This document shows, in pieces, positions 22,889 to 30,409 of a DNA stretch of 32,550 nucleotides. The stretch's first letter is position 1; every line of letters begins with the position of its first letter. The notes under the pieces are model-generated. The model was given only the letters and a program-made list of their open reading frames with translations. It made no database searches and had not been told where the DNA came from. This DNA comes from Acidobacteriota bacterium (lineage in GTDB: Bacteria; Acidobacteriota; Vicinamibacteria; Marinacidobacterales; Marinacidobacteraceae), in NCBI GenBank assembly GCA_028877265.1, contig JAPPGX010000082.1, forward strand, positions 1 to 32,550. Direction: 5' to 3'. The translations under genes and the position numbers were made by a program.

Positions 22889-23971
22889 ATGGTCAAGGCT
22901 CCAAAGCAGACACCCTTCCGGATCCCGGCGGCGGCCGCCGTCCTCATCAGCCTTGCGGGGTGCGGCGGAACCAGCGACATCACGCTGCCCTCGGCCGAGC
23001 CGCGAACGCCGTACCGGCTGGCGACCTACCGGGCGTCCGACGCCGGGGACGGCTCGCCGCGCCCGGCCATCGTCATTGGAGAAACGATCCTGGACCTGGC
23101 CGCGGCCGACGCCCTCTTCGCCACCGAGATCAGCACCCAGCCCTACGGTTTCCCTGCCGACCTGATCGCGGTGATCGCCGCCGGCGACCGGGCCCACAGC
23201 CGGCTGAACCAGCTCGCGAACCATTTCGCGGGCCGCGAGGACGGGTTCCGGTTCCGGATCGAGCCCCACCGCCTGACGGCGCCGCTGCTCTACCCCGCGC
23301 ACCTGCTGGCGGCGGCGGCCAACTACCGCTCCCACGCCGCCGAGATGGACGTGGAGCAGGAGGTGGACCCCGATCGGGACGCGCCCTACCTCTTCGCCAA
23401 GTCCCCCCGCTCCGGCATCATCGGGCCGGGAGAGCCCTACCGGATCCCGCCCGGCCGTGACCGCATCGACTGGGAGGGCGAGCTCGGGGTGGTCATCGGG
23501 AAGACCGCCCTCCGGGTGCCGCTCGAGGAAGCGCTCGACCACGTGTTCGGCTACACGGTCGTCTTCGACGTGAGCGACCGCGGCGGCCGGTATCGCGAAA
23601 ACCCCATGCTCCCGGGCCCCGACTGGTTCTCCGGGAAGAGCGGCGACCGCGCCGCCCCGATGGGACCGTACGTCACCCCGGCCGCCTTCCTGCCGGATCC
23701 GCAGGCGCTGCGCCTCACCACCCGGATCGACGACCGGGTGGTCCAGGACGACACCACGGCCGCCATGATCTATTCGGTCGCGCACCTTGTCGCCTACGCG
23801 AGCCAGATCGTGACCCTCCATCCCGGAGACGTGATCGCCACCGGCACCCCGGACGGAGTCGGCTCGGCGCGGGAGCCGCCCGAGTTCCTGAGCCCCGGCC
23901 AGACGGTCCACATCGAGATCGAAGGCATCGGGACGCTCTCCACGCCGATCGAAGCAGACACCGGATCATGA
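22889..23971 (+). CDS. Fumarylacetoacetate-hydrolase-fold lipoprotein
   Basis: The 360-residue product has a basic N-terminus, a hydrophobic stretch and a perfect lipobox SLAGC (Cys25), so it should be a membrane-anchored lipoprotein. Residues 130-357 form a FAH/MhpD-type domain, with AANYRSHAAE at 144-152 and LFAKSPRSGIIGPGEPYRIP at 168-187. Metal ligands are E196 and E198 in DWEGELGVVIGK, with D227 in VVFDVSD. DWFSGKSGDRAAPMGPY and IATGTPDGVGSAREPPEFLSPG are also present. FAH-family enzymes cleave or hydrate acyl-pyruvate compounds and are normally cytoplasmic, so an exported member is odd. The family residues are intact, which argues for activity. The start follows the palindromic -10 closely and has no Shine-Dalgarno sequence. 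The stop overlaps the matrixin start as ATGA. Confidence 0.88.
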   Translation: MVKAPKQTPFRIPAAAAVLISLAGCGGTSDITLPSAEPRTPYRLATYRASDAGDGSPRPAIVIGETILDLAAADALFATEISTQPYGFPADLIAVIAAGDRAHSRLNQLANHFAGREDGFRFRIEPHRLTAPLLYPAHLLAAAANYRSHAAEMDVEQEVDPDRDAPYLFAKSPRSGIIGPGEPYRIPPGRDRIDWEGELGVVIGKTALRVPLEEALDHVFGYTVVFDVSDRGGRYRENPMLPGPDWFSGKSGDRAAPMGPYVTPAAFLPDPQALRLTTRIDDRVVQDDTTAAMIYSVAHLVAYASQIVTLHPGDVIATGTPDGVGSAREPPEFLSPGQTVHIEIEGIGTLSTPIEADTGS

Positions 23972-25014
23972 GGCGCGGGGGAACCTGCGCGACGATCGTG
24001 GCGCTCATCGCCGTCGTGGCGCCGGCGGACGGATACCGCCTGCGCAGCCGAACGACGTGGATTCCGTCGTCCGCCGACGCGATCCGCTGGGATGAATCCG
24101 ATTTGCCGCTCCGCTTCCGGATGCTCGAAAACGACAACATCCCAATCGGCGTGGAACTCGACCAGGAAGGTTGGGCCGACCTCGTGAGAGGCAGCCTCGT
24201 CCACTGGACGGACGTCCCCACCGCGCGGATCCAAATCGTTCTGGAGGAGGAGGGGGTCGCGATTCCGGAAGCCGATCAGGACGACGGGATCAACACCATC
24301 GGCTTCTCCTCATACGAAGGATTCGTGGATCACTGGGGCACTGCATTCGCCGCCTGGCGTTGGGACGGAGACGAACTGGTGGGGTGCGACATCGAGATCA
24401 ATCCCGACTTCGTGAAGAACTGGTCTCCCCAGGACCCCTACCGCCTGCTGGAGATCGTCGCGGTTCACGAGATGGGCCACTGCCTGGGCCTCGCACACAC
24501 CGAACCGCATCCCATGCCGCTCTGGACGACCCTGCCGGTCGGCGCCGACGAGGCCTACTTCCCCGATCCCGTCATGTCCTACTCCAATTCCTACGGGTTG
24601 GCCCTGCCGGAGGACGACACGGTCCCGGTCTCGCTGCTCTACCCGGCGCCCGGGTTCCTCGAGTCGCGCGGGACGGTGGGGGGAAGCGTGGTCCTCGAAG
24701 ATCGTCCCGCGGCATTCGCGTACGTGCAGGCGATGCGGCCGGGTGAGGCCGGCGGTACCACCCGCCCCGGGCCCGGAACTTTCGCCGATGAGAACGGCGA
24801 GTTCCTCCTGGAGGGACTGGCGCCGGGCAACTGGATGCTCTGGGTTCATCCCATCCTCGTCACCCGCCGGAATGCCCACAGAATGACGGAACGGGCCGAC
24901 GAGGCCGGCGTCTCGGGTTTCCGCGACCAACTGCGGTGGGTGCAGGTCGAGGCGGGAGAGGTGCTCGACGGCATCGAGATCGTCGTCCATCCCGGCCGCG
25001 AGGTGACGCCGTGA
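23968..25014 (+). CDS. Secreted matrixin-type metalloprotease (cassette 1)
   Basis: The 348-residue product has a signal peptide cut near residue 22, so the mature chain begins YRLRSR. The catalytic motif HEMGHCLGLAH (167-177) gives zinc ligands H167, H171 and H177 with the base E168. The Met-turn is PVMSYSN with Met203. This is the M10 matrixin signature. Residues 235-295 resemble a carboxypeptidase regulatory-like beta-sandwich (GTVGGSVV ... GTFADENGEFLLEGLAPGNWMLWV). There is no cysteine-switch prodomain. The gene overlaps the FAH lipoprotein by ATGA and the next lipoprotein by GTGA, so translation of all three is coupled. A paralog with the same layout lies at 30406-31482. The peptide target is unknown. 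Confidence 0.9.
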   Translation: MRRGGTCATIVALIAVVAPADGYRLRSRTTWIPSSADAIRWDESDLPLRFRMLENDNIPIGVELDQEGWADLVRGSLVHWTDVPTARIQIVLEEEGVAIPEADQDDGINTIGFSSYEGFVDHWGTAFAAWRWDGDELVGCDIEINPDFVKNWSPQDPYRLLEIVAVHEMGHCLGLAHTEPHPMPLWTTLPVGADEAYFPDPVMSYSNSYGLALPEDDTVPVSLLYPAPGFLESRGTVGGSVVLEDRPAAFAYVQAMRPGEAGGTTRPGPGTFADENGEFLLEGLAPGNWMLWVHPILVTRRNAHRMTERADEAGVSGFRDQLRWVQVEAGEVLDGIEIVVHPGREVTP

Positions 25015-25502
25015 CCACCCGGCTGGCGCGCGGCATCGGGGTTTCCCTGCTCGCCGCCGGGACCCTGTGGCTACCGGGGTGCTCGGACAGCTCCACCCCA
25101 GCCACGCCAGCCACGCCGCCCGCTCCCCCCGCACCCGCGCCGCCGGCGCCTGTGGAACCATGCGGCGGCGTGTCCCTCGAGGTGGCGTTCCTCGGCAGCG
25201 ACGCCGCGGCCGGGATCGCCAGCGGCAACCTGACGCTGGACGCGGACGATCCGGAAACGGCGCTGGACTTCGTGCGGCCCTACACCATCCAGGTGCCCGA
25301 CGGCGGCGCCAACCTCGACGTCCCGGGCCTCCGTCCCACGATCGGGGTGTTCGTCTCGGATCTCGCCTTCATGCCGCTTGGCGCCGGATTCCGGCAGACC
25401 ATGACGATCGAGTGGATCTCGGAACTGGAGGTCCGGGCCGGCACGCCGGACTGCGAACCGGTCAGCGTGTCCTGCGACCTCGCCGGCTGCGGCGGTTCGT
25501 AG
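25011..25502 (+). CDS. Pro-stalk lipoprotein partner of the matrixin (cassette 1)
   Basis: The 163-residue product has a lipobox LPGC (Cys24) and a 25-residue stalk of Pro and Ala. A beta-rich domain of about 110 residues with four cysteines (C51, C148, C155, C160) follows. The cysteine positions match those of the lipoprotein at 29522-30409. The two also share a closing block, RQTMTIEWISELEVRAGTPDCEP here and RQRISLSWYNDLRF with PGCAP there. I know no family for it. The GTG start sits in a GTGA overlap with the matrixin stop, the same junction as in the second cassette. Being anchored beside a secreted protease, it may be an inhibitor, a receptor or a surface tether, but this is inference. 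Confidence 0.82.
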   Translation: MTTRLARGIGVSLLAAGTLWLPGCSDSSTPATPATPPAPPAPAPPAPVEPCGGVSLEVAFLGSDAAAGIASGNLTLDADDPETALDFVRPYTIQVPDGGANLDVPGLRPTIGVFVSDLAFMPLGAGFRQTMTIEWISELEVRAGTPDCEPVSVSCDLAGCGGS

Positions 25503-25562
25503 CACGTATCTCTGGTCATCGTCTCGCGGGTCGGCCAACGGCCGTGATCGCGGCGCCGGCTT

Positions 25563-25604
25563 GGAACGCCGGCTTCAGCCGGCACAGCGGGCCGGAGGCC
25601 CGCG
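25563..25604 (-). repeat. Two-hairpin repeat, copy 6
   Basis: On the minus strand it reads GCGGGCC/GGCCCGC hairpin, TGT, GCCGGCTGAAGCCGGC, GTTCC, then continues CAAGCCGGC. It lies about 60 nt after the cassette-1 lipoprotein stop and could serve as its terminator. Confidence 0.8.
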
Positions 25605-25709
25605 GACGACGTGCCGCTGTTCGGCCTCACGGGACGCCGTGACGGGAATACCCGGTGTGTTCAGGTTGGCGCAGAAGAAGGACCACGCCGCGGGTCAATG
25701 TCGCGCCGT

Positions 25710-25760
25710 GCGCGGCGCAGAGCGCCGCGCCTGCCGGCTGAAGCCGGCGTTCCAAGCCGG
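25710..25760 (+). repeat. Two-hairpin repeat, copy 7
   Basis: GCGCGGCG-CAGAG-CGCCGCGC (25710-25730) is followed by GCCGGCTGAAGCCGGC (25733-25748) and GTTCCAAGCCGG. It ends 5 nt before the stop of the minus-strand FG-GAP gene. Copies 6 and 7 face each other. The 100 nt between them show nothing else. Confidence 0.8.
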
Positions 25761-25764
25761 TGCG

Positions 25765-27435
25765 TCATTCGGGGCTAACGCGCTCGGGGGGAGCCGTCCG
25801 TGACGCCACCACTCGGGTGTTGGGAGCCGGCGGCTCGAAACGCTCCTGGGCGCCGTCCGGCCAGCGCACGCGCAGGCCGGTTACCTCCGCGCCCGCCGGG
25901 ATCCCGAAGTGGGCCGCCGGCTCGCTGCTCGTCAGGTAGCCGGCCTCCGGGTTCAGGGCGCGGACCAGGCTACGGCCGCCGAGTTCGAGCGTCACCACCG
26001 CGCCGGGACTCGAACGTCCGAACTCGCGCGGCTCCACGATGAGGAATCCGCCTTCCCTTGAGGAGCGATTCTCGAAGAGGCGGGCCGGCCCGCCCACGGC
26101 GGTGACCAGGAGGTCCAGGTCCCCGTCGCGGTCCCAGTCTCCGGTGACGAGACCCCTGCCCACGGACCGAACGCCGGTGAAGCCCTCGACCACCGCTTCC
26201 TCGAAACGGCCGGCCCCGTCGCCCAGGAACGCCTGCGCGGGCTCGGCGTAGACGTCGAGTCCGCCGGCGGCGGGCGTCCCGCCCTCCCGGGCCACCGCGC
26301 CGTTCACGAGCAGGAGGTCGAGGTCACCGTCCATCTCCAGGTCGAGGAAGCGCGTGCCGAAACCGGTCCAGGGAAGGCTCGGCAACGCGAGCCCCATCGC
26401 CGGAGTGTCGTCGAGGTATCCGCCGCCCTGGTTCCGGTAGAGCGTGTTCGTCTGGGCGCGGAGGTGGGTCATGAAGAGGTCGAGATCCGCGTCCCCGTCC
26501 ACGTCCCCGAGCAGCACCCCCATGCTGGCCTCGGAGCGTCCCTGGGCGTTCAGCGCCACCCCCAGGAAGAGCGCGGCGTCGGAGAAGGTCCCGTCCTCGG
26601 CCTGCTCCCAGAGCAGGTTGGGCTCGCCGTCGTTCGCCACGTAGAAGTCGAGCCGTCCGTCCCCGGTGAAGTCGTGACACAGGACGCCGAGCGCCGGCCG
26701 GCGCTCCGACAGGATCCCCGCCTCACCGGACACGTCCTCGAAGGTCCCGTCGCCCCGGTTCCGGAAGAGGCCGTCGCGCTCGTAGGGAAGGCTCTGCGGC
26801 GAGCAGAAGTCGGGTTCACCGGAGGCCGAGACGCAGTCGCGGTCCGGATCGTCCGCGAGGTAACCGCCCACGTAGATGTCGAGGTCGGTGTCGCCGTCGT
26901 AGTCGCAAAGGGCCGCCGAACTGGACCAGCGCTCCCCGAACACGCTGGAATCCATCCGGAGGAACGACCCGCCGCCCCCGAAATAGAGGGCGTCCTCCCC
27001 GTGGTTCGCGACGAAGACGTCCGCGCCGCCATCCCCGTTCACGTCCCCCACCGCGACGCCGGCGCCGTAACCCCGGTCGAAGAGGCCGCGGGCGCCGGCG
27101 TCGTCCCGAAACCCGCCGTTCGGCTGCTGCAGGAAGAGGCGGTTACCGGGGATCTCCGCGGCGAGGATCCCATCGCGATCCTCCGGGAGCGGACCCGCCT
27201 GGATCAGGTAGATGTCGAGGTCCCCGTCCCCGTCGGCGTCGAAGAGCGCGGCGCCCGAACCCATGATCGCGGGCAGTGGGAACCGGGAGAGGTCTCCGGG
27301 CTCGTGGAGGAATCGGACCCCCGATTCGGCGGTCACGTCCTCGAGGCGGACCCCCTCCTGGGCCGCCGGCGAGGACACCCCGGGCAAGCCGAGGCCGGCG
27401 GTGAGGATCAGGCGCCGAGCGCCCGGCGAACGCAC
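25765..27435 (-). CDS. Exported FG-GAP/ASPIC-UnbV (CRTAC-like) protein
   Basis: The 556-residue product has a weak signal peptide (about 1-25) and then seven FG-GAP/VCBS calcium-binding loops. These include DADGDGDLDIY, DVNGDGGADVF, DYDGDTDLDIY, DFTGDGRLDFY, DVDGDADLDLF and DWDRDGDLDLL, as expected of a beta-propeller. The C-terminal domain, with VVTLELGGRSLVRAL, GYLTSSEPAAHFGI and VRWPDG, is the ASPIC/UnbV domain. Such proteins are common, exported and of unknown role, perhaps adhesion or polymer binding. The GTG at 27435 has GAGGGACGGGG about 8 nt upstream, and the frame is open further into the TPR gene. It follows the TPR gene by 16 nt, so the two form an operon. TPR plus ASPIC/UnbV pairing is a recurrent arrangement in several phyla. 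Confidence 0.88.
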   Translation of the reverse strand: MRSPGARRLILTAGLGLPGVSSPAAQEGVRLEDVTAESGVRFLHEPGDLSRFPLPAIMGSGAALFDADGDGDLDIYLIQAGPLPEDRDGILAAEIPGNRLFLQQPNGGFRDDAGARGLFDRGYGAGVAVGDVNGDGGADVFVANHGEDALYFGGGGSFLRMDSSVFGERWSSSAALCDYDGDTDLDIYVGGYLADDPDRDCVSASGEPDFCSPQSLPYERDGLFRNRGDGTFEDVSGEAGILSERRPALGVLCHDFTGDGRLDFYVANDGEPNLLWEQAEDGTFSDAALFLGVALNAQGRSEASMGVLLGDVDGDADLDLFMTHLRAQTNTLYRNQGGGYLDDTPAMGLALPSLPWTGFGTRFLDLEMDGDLDLLLVNGAVAREGGTPAAGGLDVYAEPAQAFLGDGAGRFEEAVVEGFTGVRSVGRGLVTGDWDRDGDLDLLVTAVGGPARLFENRSSREGGFLIVEPREFGRSSPGAVVTLELGGRSLVRALNPEAGYLTSSEPAAHFGIPAGAEVTGLRVRWPDGAQERFEPPAPNTRVVASRTAPPERVSPE

Positions 27436-27451
27436 GCGAGATCCCCGTCCC

Positions 27452-28765
27452 TCAGCGGCCCGGTTCGGGGTGCTTCGCGCGCAGAGCGGTGACGAAGCTC
27501 TCGGGTACTTCGGCGCCCAGATTCCGCGCCTCGCGGACCGCGCTCCACGCTTCTTCGAAGCGGCCGAGTTCGGCGAGCGCAACCGCCGCCAGCACCCGGG
27601 AGGAGCCGTCTTCCGGATCGAGCCGGCGAGCGCGCTCCAGCGCGGCGAGGGCCGGCTCGAAGCGCCGCTGGCGGAGCAGCACGTCGCCCAGCGCGGCGTG
27701 GGTCTGCGGCTCTTCGGGCCGGGATGCGAGCGACGCGCGGAACTCGTATTCCGCGGCGGGAAGGTTCCCCTCGCGCGCGCGGAGCACGCCCAGCCCGAAG
27801 CGCGCGAGCGCCTGTTCCGGGTCGAGCGCGACCGCATCGCGATACCGGGGCTCCGCCTCCCCGGGTCTTCCCCGCTGATCCAGCACGGCGGCGAACTCCG
27901 CGAGCACGTCGGCGTCCCGGGAGCGGATCTGAACCAGGTCCCGATAGAGGACCTCGGCATCCTCCAGACGGCCCGCGCCCCGGGCTGTCCGGGCGCGCTC
28001 GAGGAGACGCGGGGAAGAGATGTCGCGCTCGCTCATCCGGAAGTGGATCGGGTCCTCGATCGGCGGGAGACCGGCGTCCGGCCGACCCTCGCCGGAGCTG
28101 AGCACGTCGCGGCCGCGCTCCCGGTCCCCGGCCGCATTCCAGGCGCGCGCGAGCGCCGCCCGCACCGCGCCCGCATCCGGCGCGAGCGCCAGCGCCCGCT
28201 CGAGGAGCGCGATCGCCTCCCGGGCCTCTCCAGCCGTCAACTCGATCGAGCCGAGCCGGAAGAGCGCGAGCGGCGATCCGGGATCGAGTTCGAGCGCCTG
28301 CCGGTAGATGGCTTCGGCGGCGGACCGGTCCCCGAGTTCTTCGCGTAGTTCGCCGAGGAACAGGAGGCTTGGCGGGTATCCCGGATGTTCCGCCACCGCC
28401 GCCTCGAGCACCTCGGCGGCGCCGGCGCGGTCGGCCCCCCGCAGGGCGTGGGCGAGCAGATAGCCCGCCGTGAGGCGCGTCACGTCTCCGGCGGGCAGAA
28501 GTTCGAGCGCTGCCCGGTAGCACTCCGCCGCCTCACCAATCAGTCCGTGGGCATGGAGAGTTTCCCCGTACTGCAGCCAGTGGGCCGGGTCTTCGGGCCG
28601 GGCCCGCAACTCTTCCACGAGCCGACCGAGCAGCACGGCGATCTGCGGCTCCATGTTGCGGCCGTCCGCTACGGGAGGTTCCAGGGTCTGGCCGAAGGCG
28701 CCGTGGGCGGCGAACGCGAGTACGAGACTACTGAGGAGGCCGCAGCGCCGGGCCGTCGGGATCAC
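27452..28765 (-). CDS. Exported TPR protein (partner of FG-GAP protein)
   Basis: The 437-residue product has a signal peptide cut near residue 25 (AFGQT) and is otherwise built of TPR repeats from about 42 to 430. Clear units are HWLQYGETLHAHGLIGEAAECYRAALELLP, PSLLFLGELREELGDRSAAEAIYRQALELDPG and ARFGLGVLRAREGNLPAAEYEFRASLASRP. A low-complexity linker at about 215-260 splits the array. The role is probably as a protein-protein scaffold in the periplasm. The start is GTG at 28765. TACGAT six bases upstream and the absence of a Shine-Dalgarno sequence suggest a leaderless transcript. It is the first gene of a two-gene operon with the FG-GAP protein. Confidence 0.85.
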   Translation of the reverse strand: MIPTARRCGLLSSLVLAFAAHGAFGQTLEPPVADGRNMEPQIAVLLGRLVEELRARPEDPAHWLQYGETLHAHGLIGEAAECYRAALELLPAGDVTRLTAGYLLAHALRGADRAGAAEVLEAAVAEHPGYPPSLLFLGELREELGDRSAAEAIYRQALELDPGSPLALFRLGSIELTAGEAREAIALLERALALAPDAGAVRAALARAWNAAGDRERGRDVLSSGEGRPDAGLPPIEDPIHFRMSERDISSPRLLERARTARGAGRLEDAEVLYRDLVQIRSRDADVLAEFAAVLDQRGRPGEAEPRYRDAVALDPEQALARFGLGVLRAREGNLPAAEYEFRASLASRPEEPQTHAALGDVLLRQRRFEPALAALERARRLDPEDGSSRVLAAVALAELGRFEEAWSAVREARNLGAEVPESFVTALRAKHPEPGR

Positions 28766-28771
28766 GGCCCG

Positions 28772-28777
28772 ATCGTA
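28772..28777 (-). promoter_or_regulatory. Candidate -10 (TACGAT) of a leaderless transcript
   Basis: TACGAT on the minus strand ends 6 nt before the GTG at 28765. The same hexamer precedes the DciA-like gene at almost the same distance. Confidence 0.5.
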
Positions 28778-28827
28778 CTTCGGTGGGTGGAGAGGAGGGA
28801 GCTCTCCCGAGTTCGGTCCCTCCCGCC

Positions 28828-28975
28828 GCCCGCCTTCGGCGGGCTGTGCCGGCTAAAGCCGGCGTTCCAAGCCGGCGACGCCATACGAGTTGGAAAAAAC
28901 TGATGGCAGCGAACCTCGGGTTCGCTGCCCGCGTTTTCGGGGGAAAGTGTGAAAGGGGGTCCGCCACCGTCACAA
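28828..28975 (+). repeat. Composite multi-hairpin repeat, copy 8
   Basis: The order is the same as in 29-172. GCCCGCC-TTC-GGCGGGC (28828-28844) comes first, then GCCGGCTAAAGCCGGC (28848-28863) with GTTCCAAGCCGG, then an A-rich spacer. An 11-bp stem follows (GGCAGCGAACC 28905-28915, loop TCG, GGTTCGCTGCC 28919-28929), and then GTGTGAAAGGGGG at 28947-28959. The last palindrome is degenerate here: only TCACA remains of the right arm. The third stem differs from copy 1 at paired positions. Confidence 0.75.
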
Positions 28976-29093
28976 CCGTAACCCGATGACCCCATTGGCT
29001 TTACGGACACCGATCCGGTTCACTGGCCCCCGCCGAGGCCCCCCGCGCGGACGGGATTCCGTGGGGAGTCTTGGGCCCGTGCGGGACCACAAA

Positions 29094-29399
29094 GGTAAGC
29101 GTTCGGTCGTGGGTGTATAGGGAGCGACAATTGGGTGGCAGGCGCGCGAACCCGAGCAGCGGAGAAAGGGAGCGGGGACGACCTACAGACGCCGGAGTTC
29201 GCCGTCCGCAGCAGTGTGGGTGCCTCAGGCTCGCTGCTCAAAGCGTTGCGGCGCAAGGAGTTGGCGGCGATTCGGGAGGCGAAGAATGCGATGGCCGTGG
29301 AGGGTGTGCCAGTCGGCCTGCGTCGGTTTTCTCAGGACGACGACGGCGAGGCCGGCTGGGTCAACCCCATATCCATACACCCACGACCGAACGGTTACC
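29094..29399. mobile_element. 306-bp element with 27-bp terminal inverted repeats
   Basis: The 27 bases at 29094-29120 and the reverse complement of 29373-29399 match at 25 positions. Both ends begin GGTAA and share the core CGTTCGGTCGTGGGTGTAT. The interior has no convincing gene: short open frames on both strands (29135-29482 plus, 29225-29443 minus) show no family similarity. No target-site duplication is visible. It looks like a MITE or the remnant of an insertion sequence. Alternatively it is a pair of facing regulatory or recombination sites. The stretch 28976-29521 around it holds nothing else I can support. Confidence 0.5.
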
Positions 29400-29521
29400 G
29401 CCAGCGTAGTCCAACCCCAGAGCCGGATAGCCAGCTCCGGCACTTGAATTGTTGCGATCCACTCATCCGACTGCTCCCTTGAGCGCGTGCGCTTTGTCCG
29501 CGAACTCGTGGAAGTCGAGCT

Positions 29522-30409
29522 TTAGGGCCGGCAGCCGTGCGTCAGGATGGTCCGGACGGGGCAGCGCAGGGTTATCGGTGCACAGCCGGGAGCTACCGCA
29601 GCGAAACGCAGATCGTTGTACCAACTGAGCGAGATCCGCTGCCGGTGACCTCCGTCGGCGAGCCCCTGATAGAGCAGGCCGCCCGGAATCGCCAACGTTA
29701 TCGCGGGCACGTCGGACAGATCGATGGGCAACTCAGGTGGTTCGTCGCGGTCTTCGAGGCGCTCCTCCCAATACGGTTCGGTGATCCGGAGTCCGACGTT
29801 CCGCGGGCCTTCGAGCGTGACCCGAGCGGTCGAGAAGTGCCCGTCAAAATCGAAGTCCTCGCGGGTCGCCGACAGATCGAGGCGCTCGCATCCGGGCCGG
29901 CGGTCTCCGTCGATCAAGCTCACGTTGAAGGTCGCTGACTCCGCGACCAGCGCAACCTCCGGCGGGAGTCCCTCCGCCAGCGGAACCAGGGTGATCCCGA
30001 ACTCGGTTGGCCGTTCCGTTCGTCGATCCGAGATGCCCACGATCTCGACTGCTCCGTGCCCGTAAGCCTCGATCTCGACGGTTTCGGGGGTAAGCACCTG
30101 ACCCGCGGGGCCGCTCTGTTCCACGGACAACACGAGCGGCGACCGCAGCAGCGCACCGGAAACCTGCACCACCGCTCGAAATCGGCCGCCCTCGAAGAGG
30201 CTGCCGCGAGCCGGATCCGCGAATCCGATCCAGGTCGTCGGCTCGGGCGGCGGAGGCGGCGGAGGCGGCGGAGGCGGCGGGGGTGGAGCAACGGGCCGCG
30301 GCGCCGGGGTCGTGGGCGGCGGAGCGGATTCTCCACCGCCATCACAACCCGTGAATGACACGGTCAGATAGGCAGCTGCCAAGACAGCGGCACGGAACCT
30401 GCCGTTCAC
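29522..30409 (-). CDS. Pro-stalk lipoprotein partner of the matrixin (cassette 2)
   Basis: The 295-residue product has a lipobox FTGC (Cys22) and a Pro-rich stalk at 30-58 that includes 14 prolines in a row. An extra domain of about 110 residues (60-170) absent from cassette 1 comes next, then the shared four-cysteine domain (C174, C276, C283, C293). The shared block RQRISLSWYNDLRFAAVAPGCAP matches cassette 1. The start is GTG at 30409 and overlaps the matrixin stop as GTGA, exactly as in cassette 1. An alternative start 25 codons upstream would lie inside the matrixin gene and spoil the lipobox. The added domain is beta-rich by eye and not recognised. Confidence 0.82.
   Translation of the reverse strand: MNGRFRAAVLAAAYLTVSFTGCDGGGESAPPPTTPAPRPVAPPPPPPPPPPPPPPEPTTWIGFADPARGSLFEGGRFRAVVQVSGALLRSPLVLSVEQSGPAGQVLTPETVEIEAYGHGAVEIVGISDRRTERPTEFGITLVPLAEGLPPEVALVAESATFNVSLIDGDRRPGCERLDLSATREDFDFDGHFSTARVTLEGPRNVGLRITEPYWEERLEDRDEPPELPIDLSDVPAITLAIPGGLLYQGLADGGHRQRISLSWYNDLRFAAVAPGCAPITLRCPVRTILTHGCRP
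30246..30281 (-). repeat. 9-bp tandem repeat encoding polyproline
   Basis: GGCGGCGGA is repeated three times, followed by GGCGGCGGG. It lies inside the lipoprotein gene and encodes most of its proline run. The unit is a multiple of three, so copy-number change would alter stalk length without a frameshift. Confidence 0.85.

Noticed and set aside
29135..29482. 115-codon plus-strand frame inside the inverted-repeat element
   Set aside because: Its C-terminal part is just the translation of the terminal repeat, no family resemblance, no ribosome site, and competing frames on the other strand.
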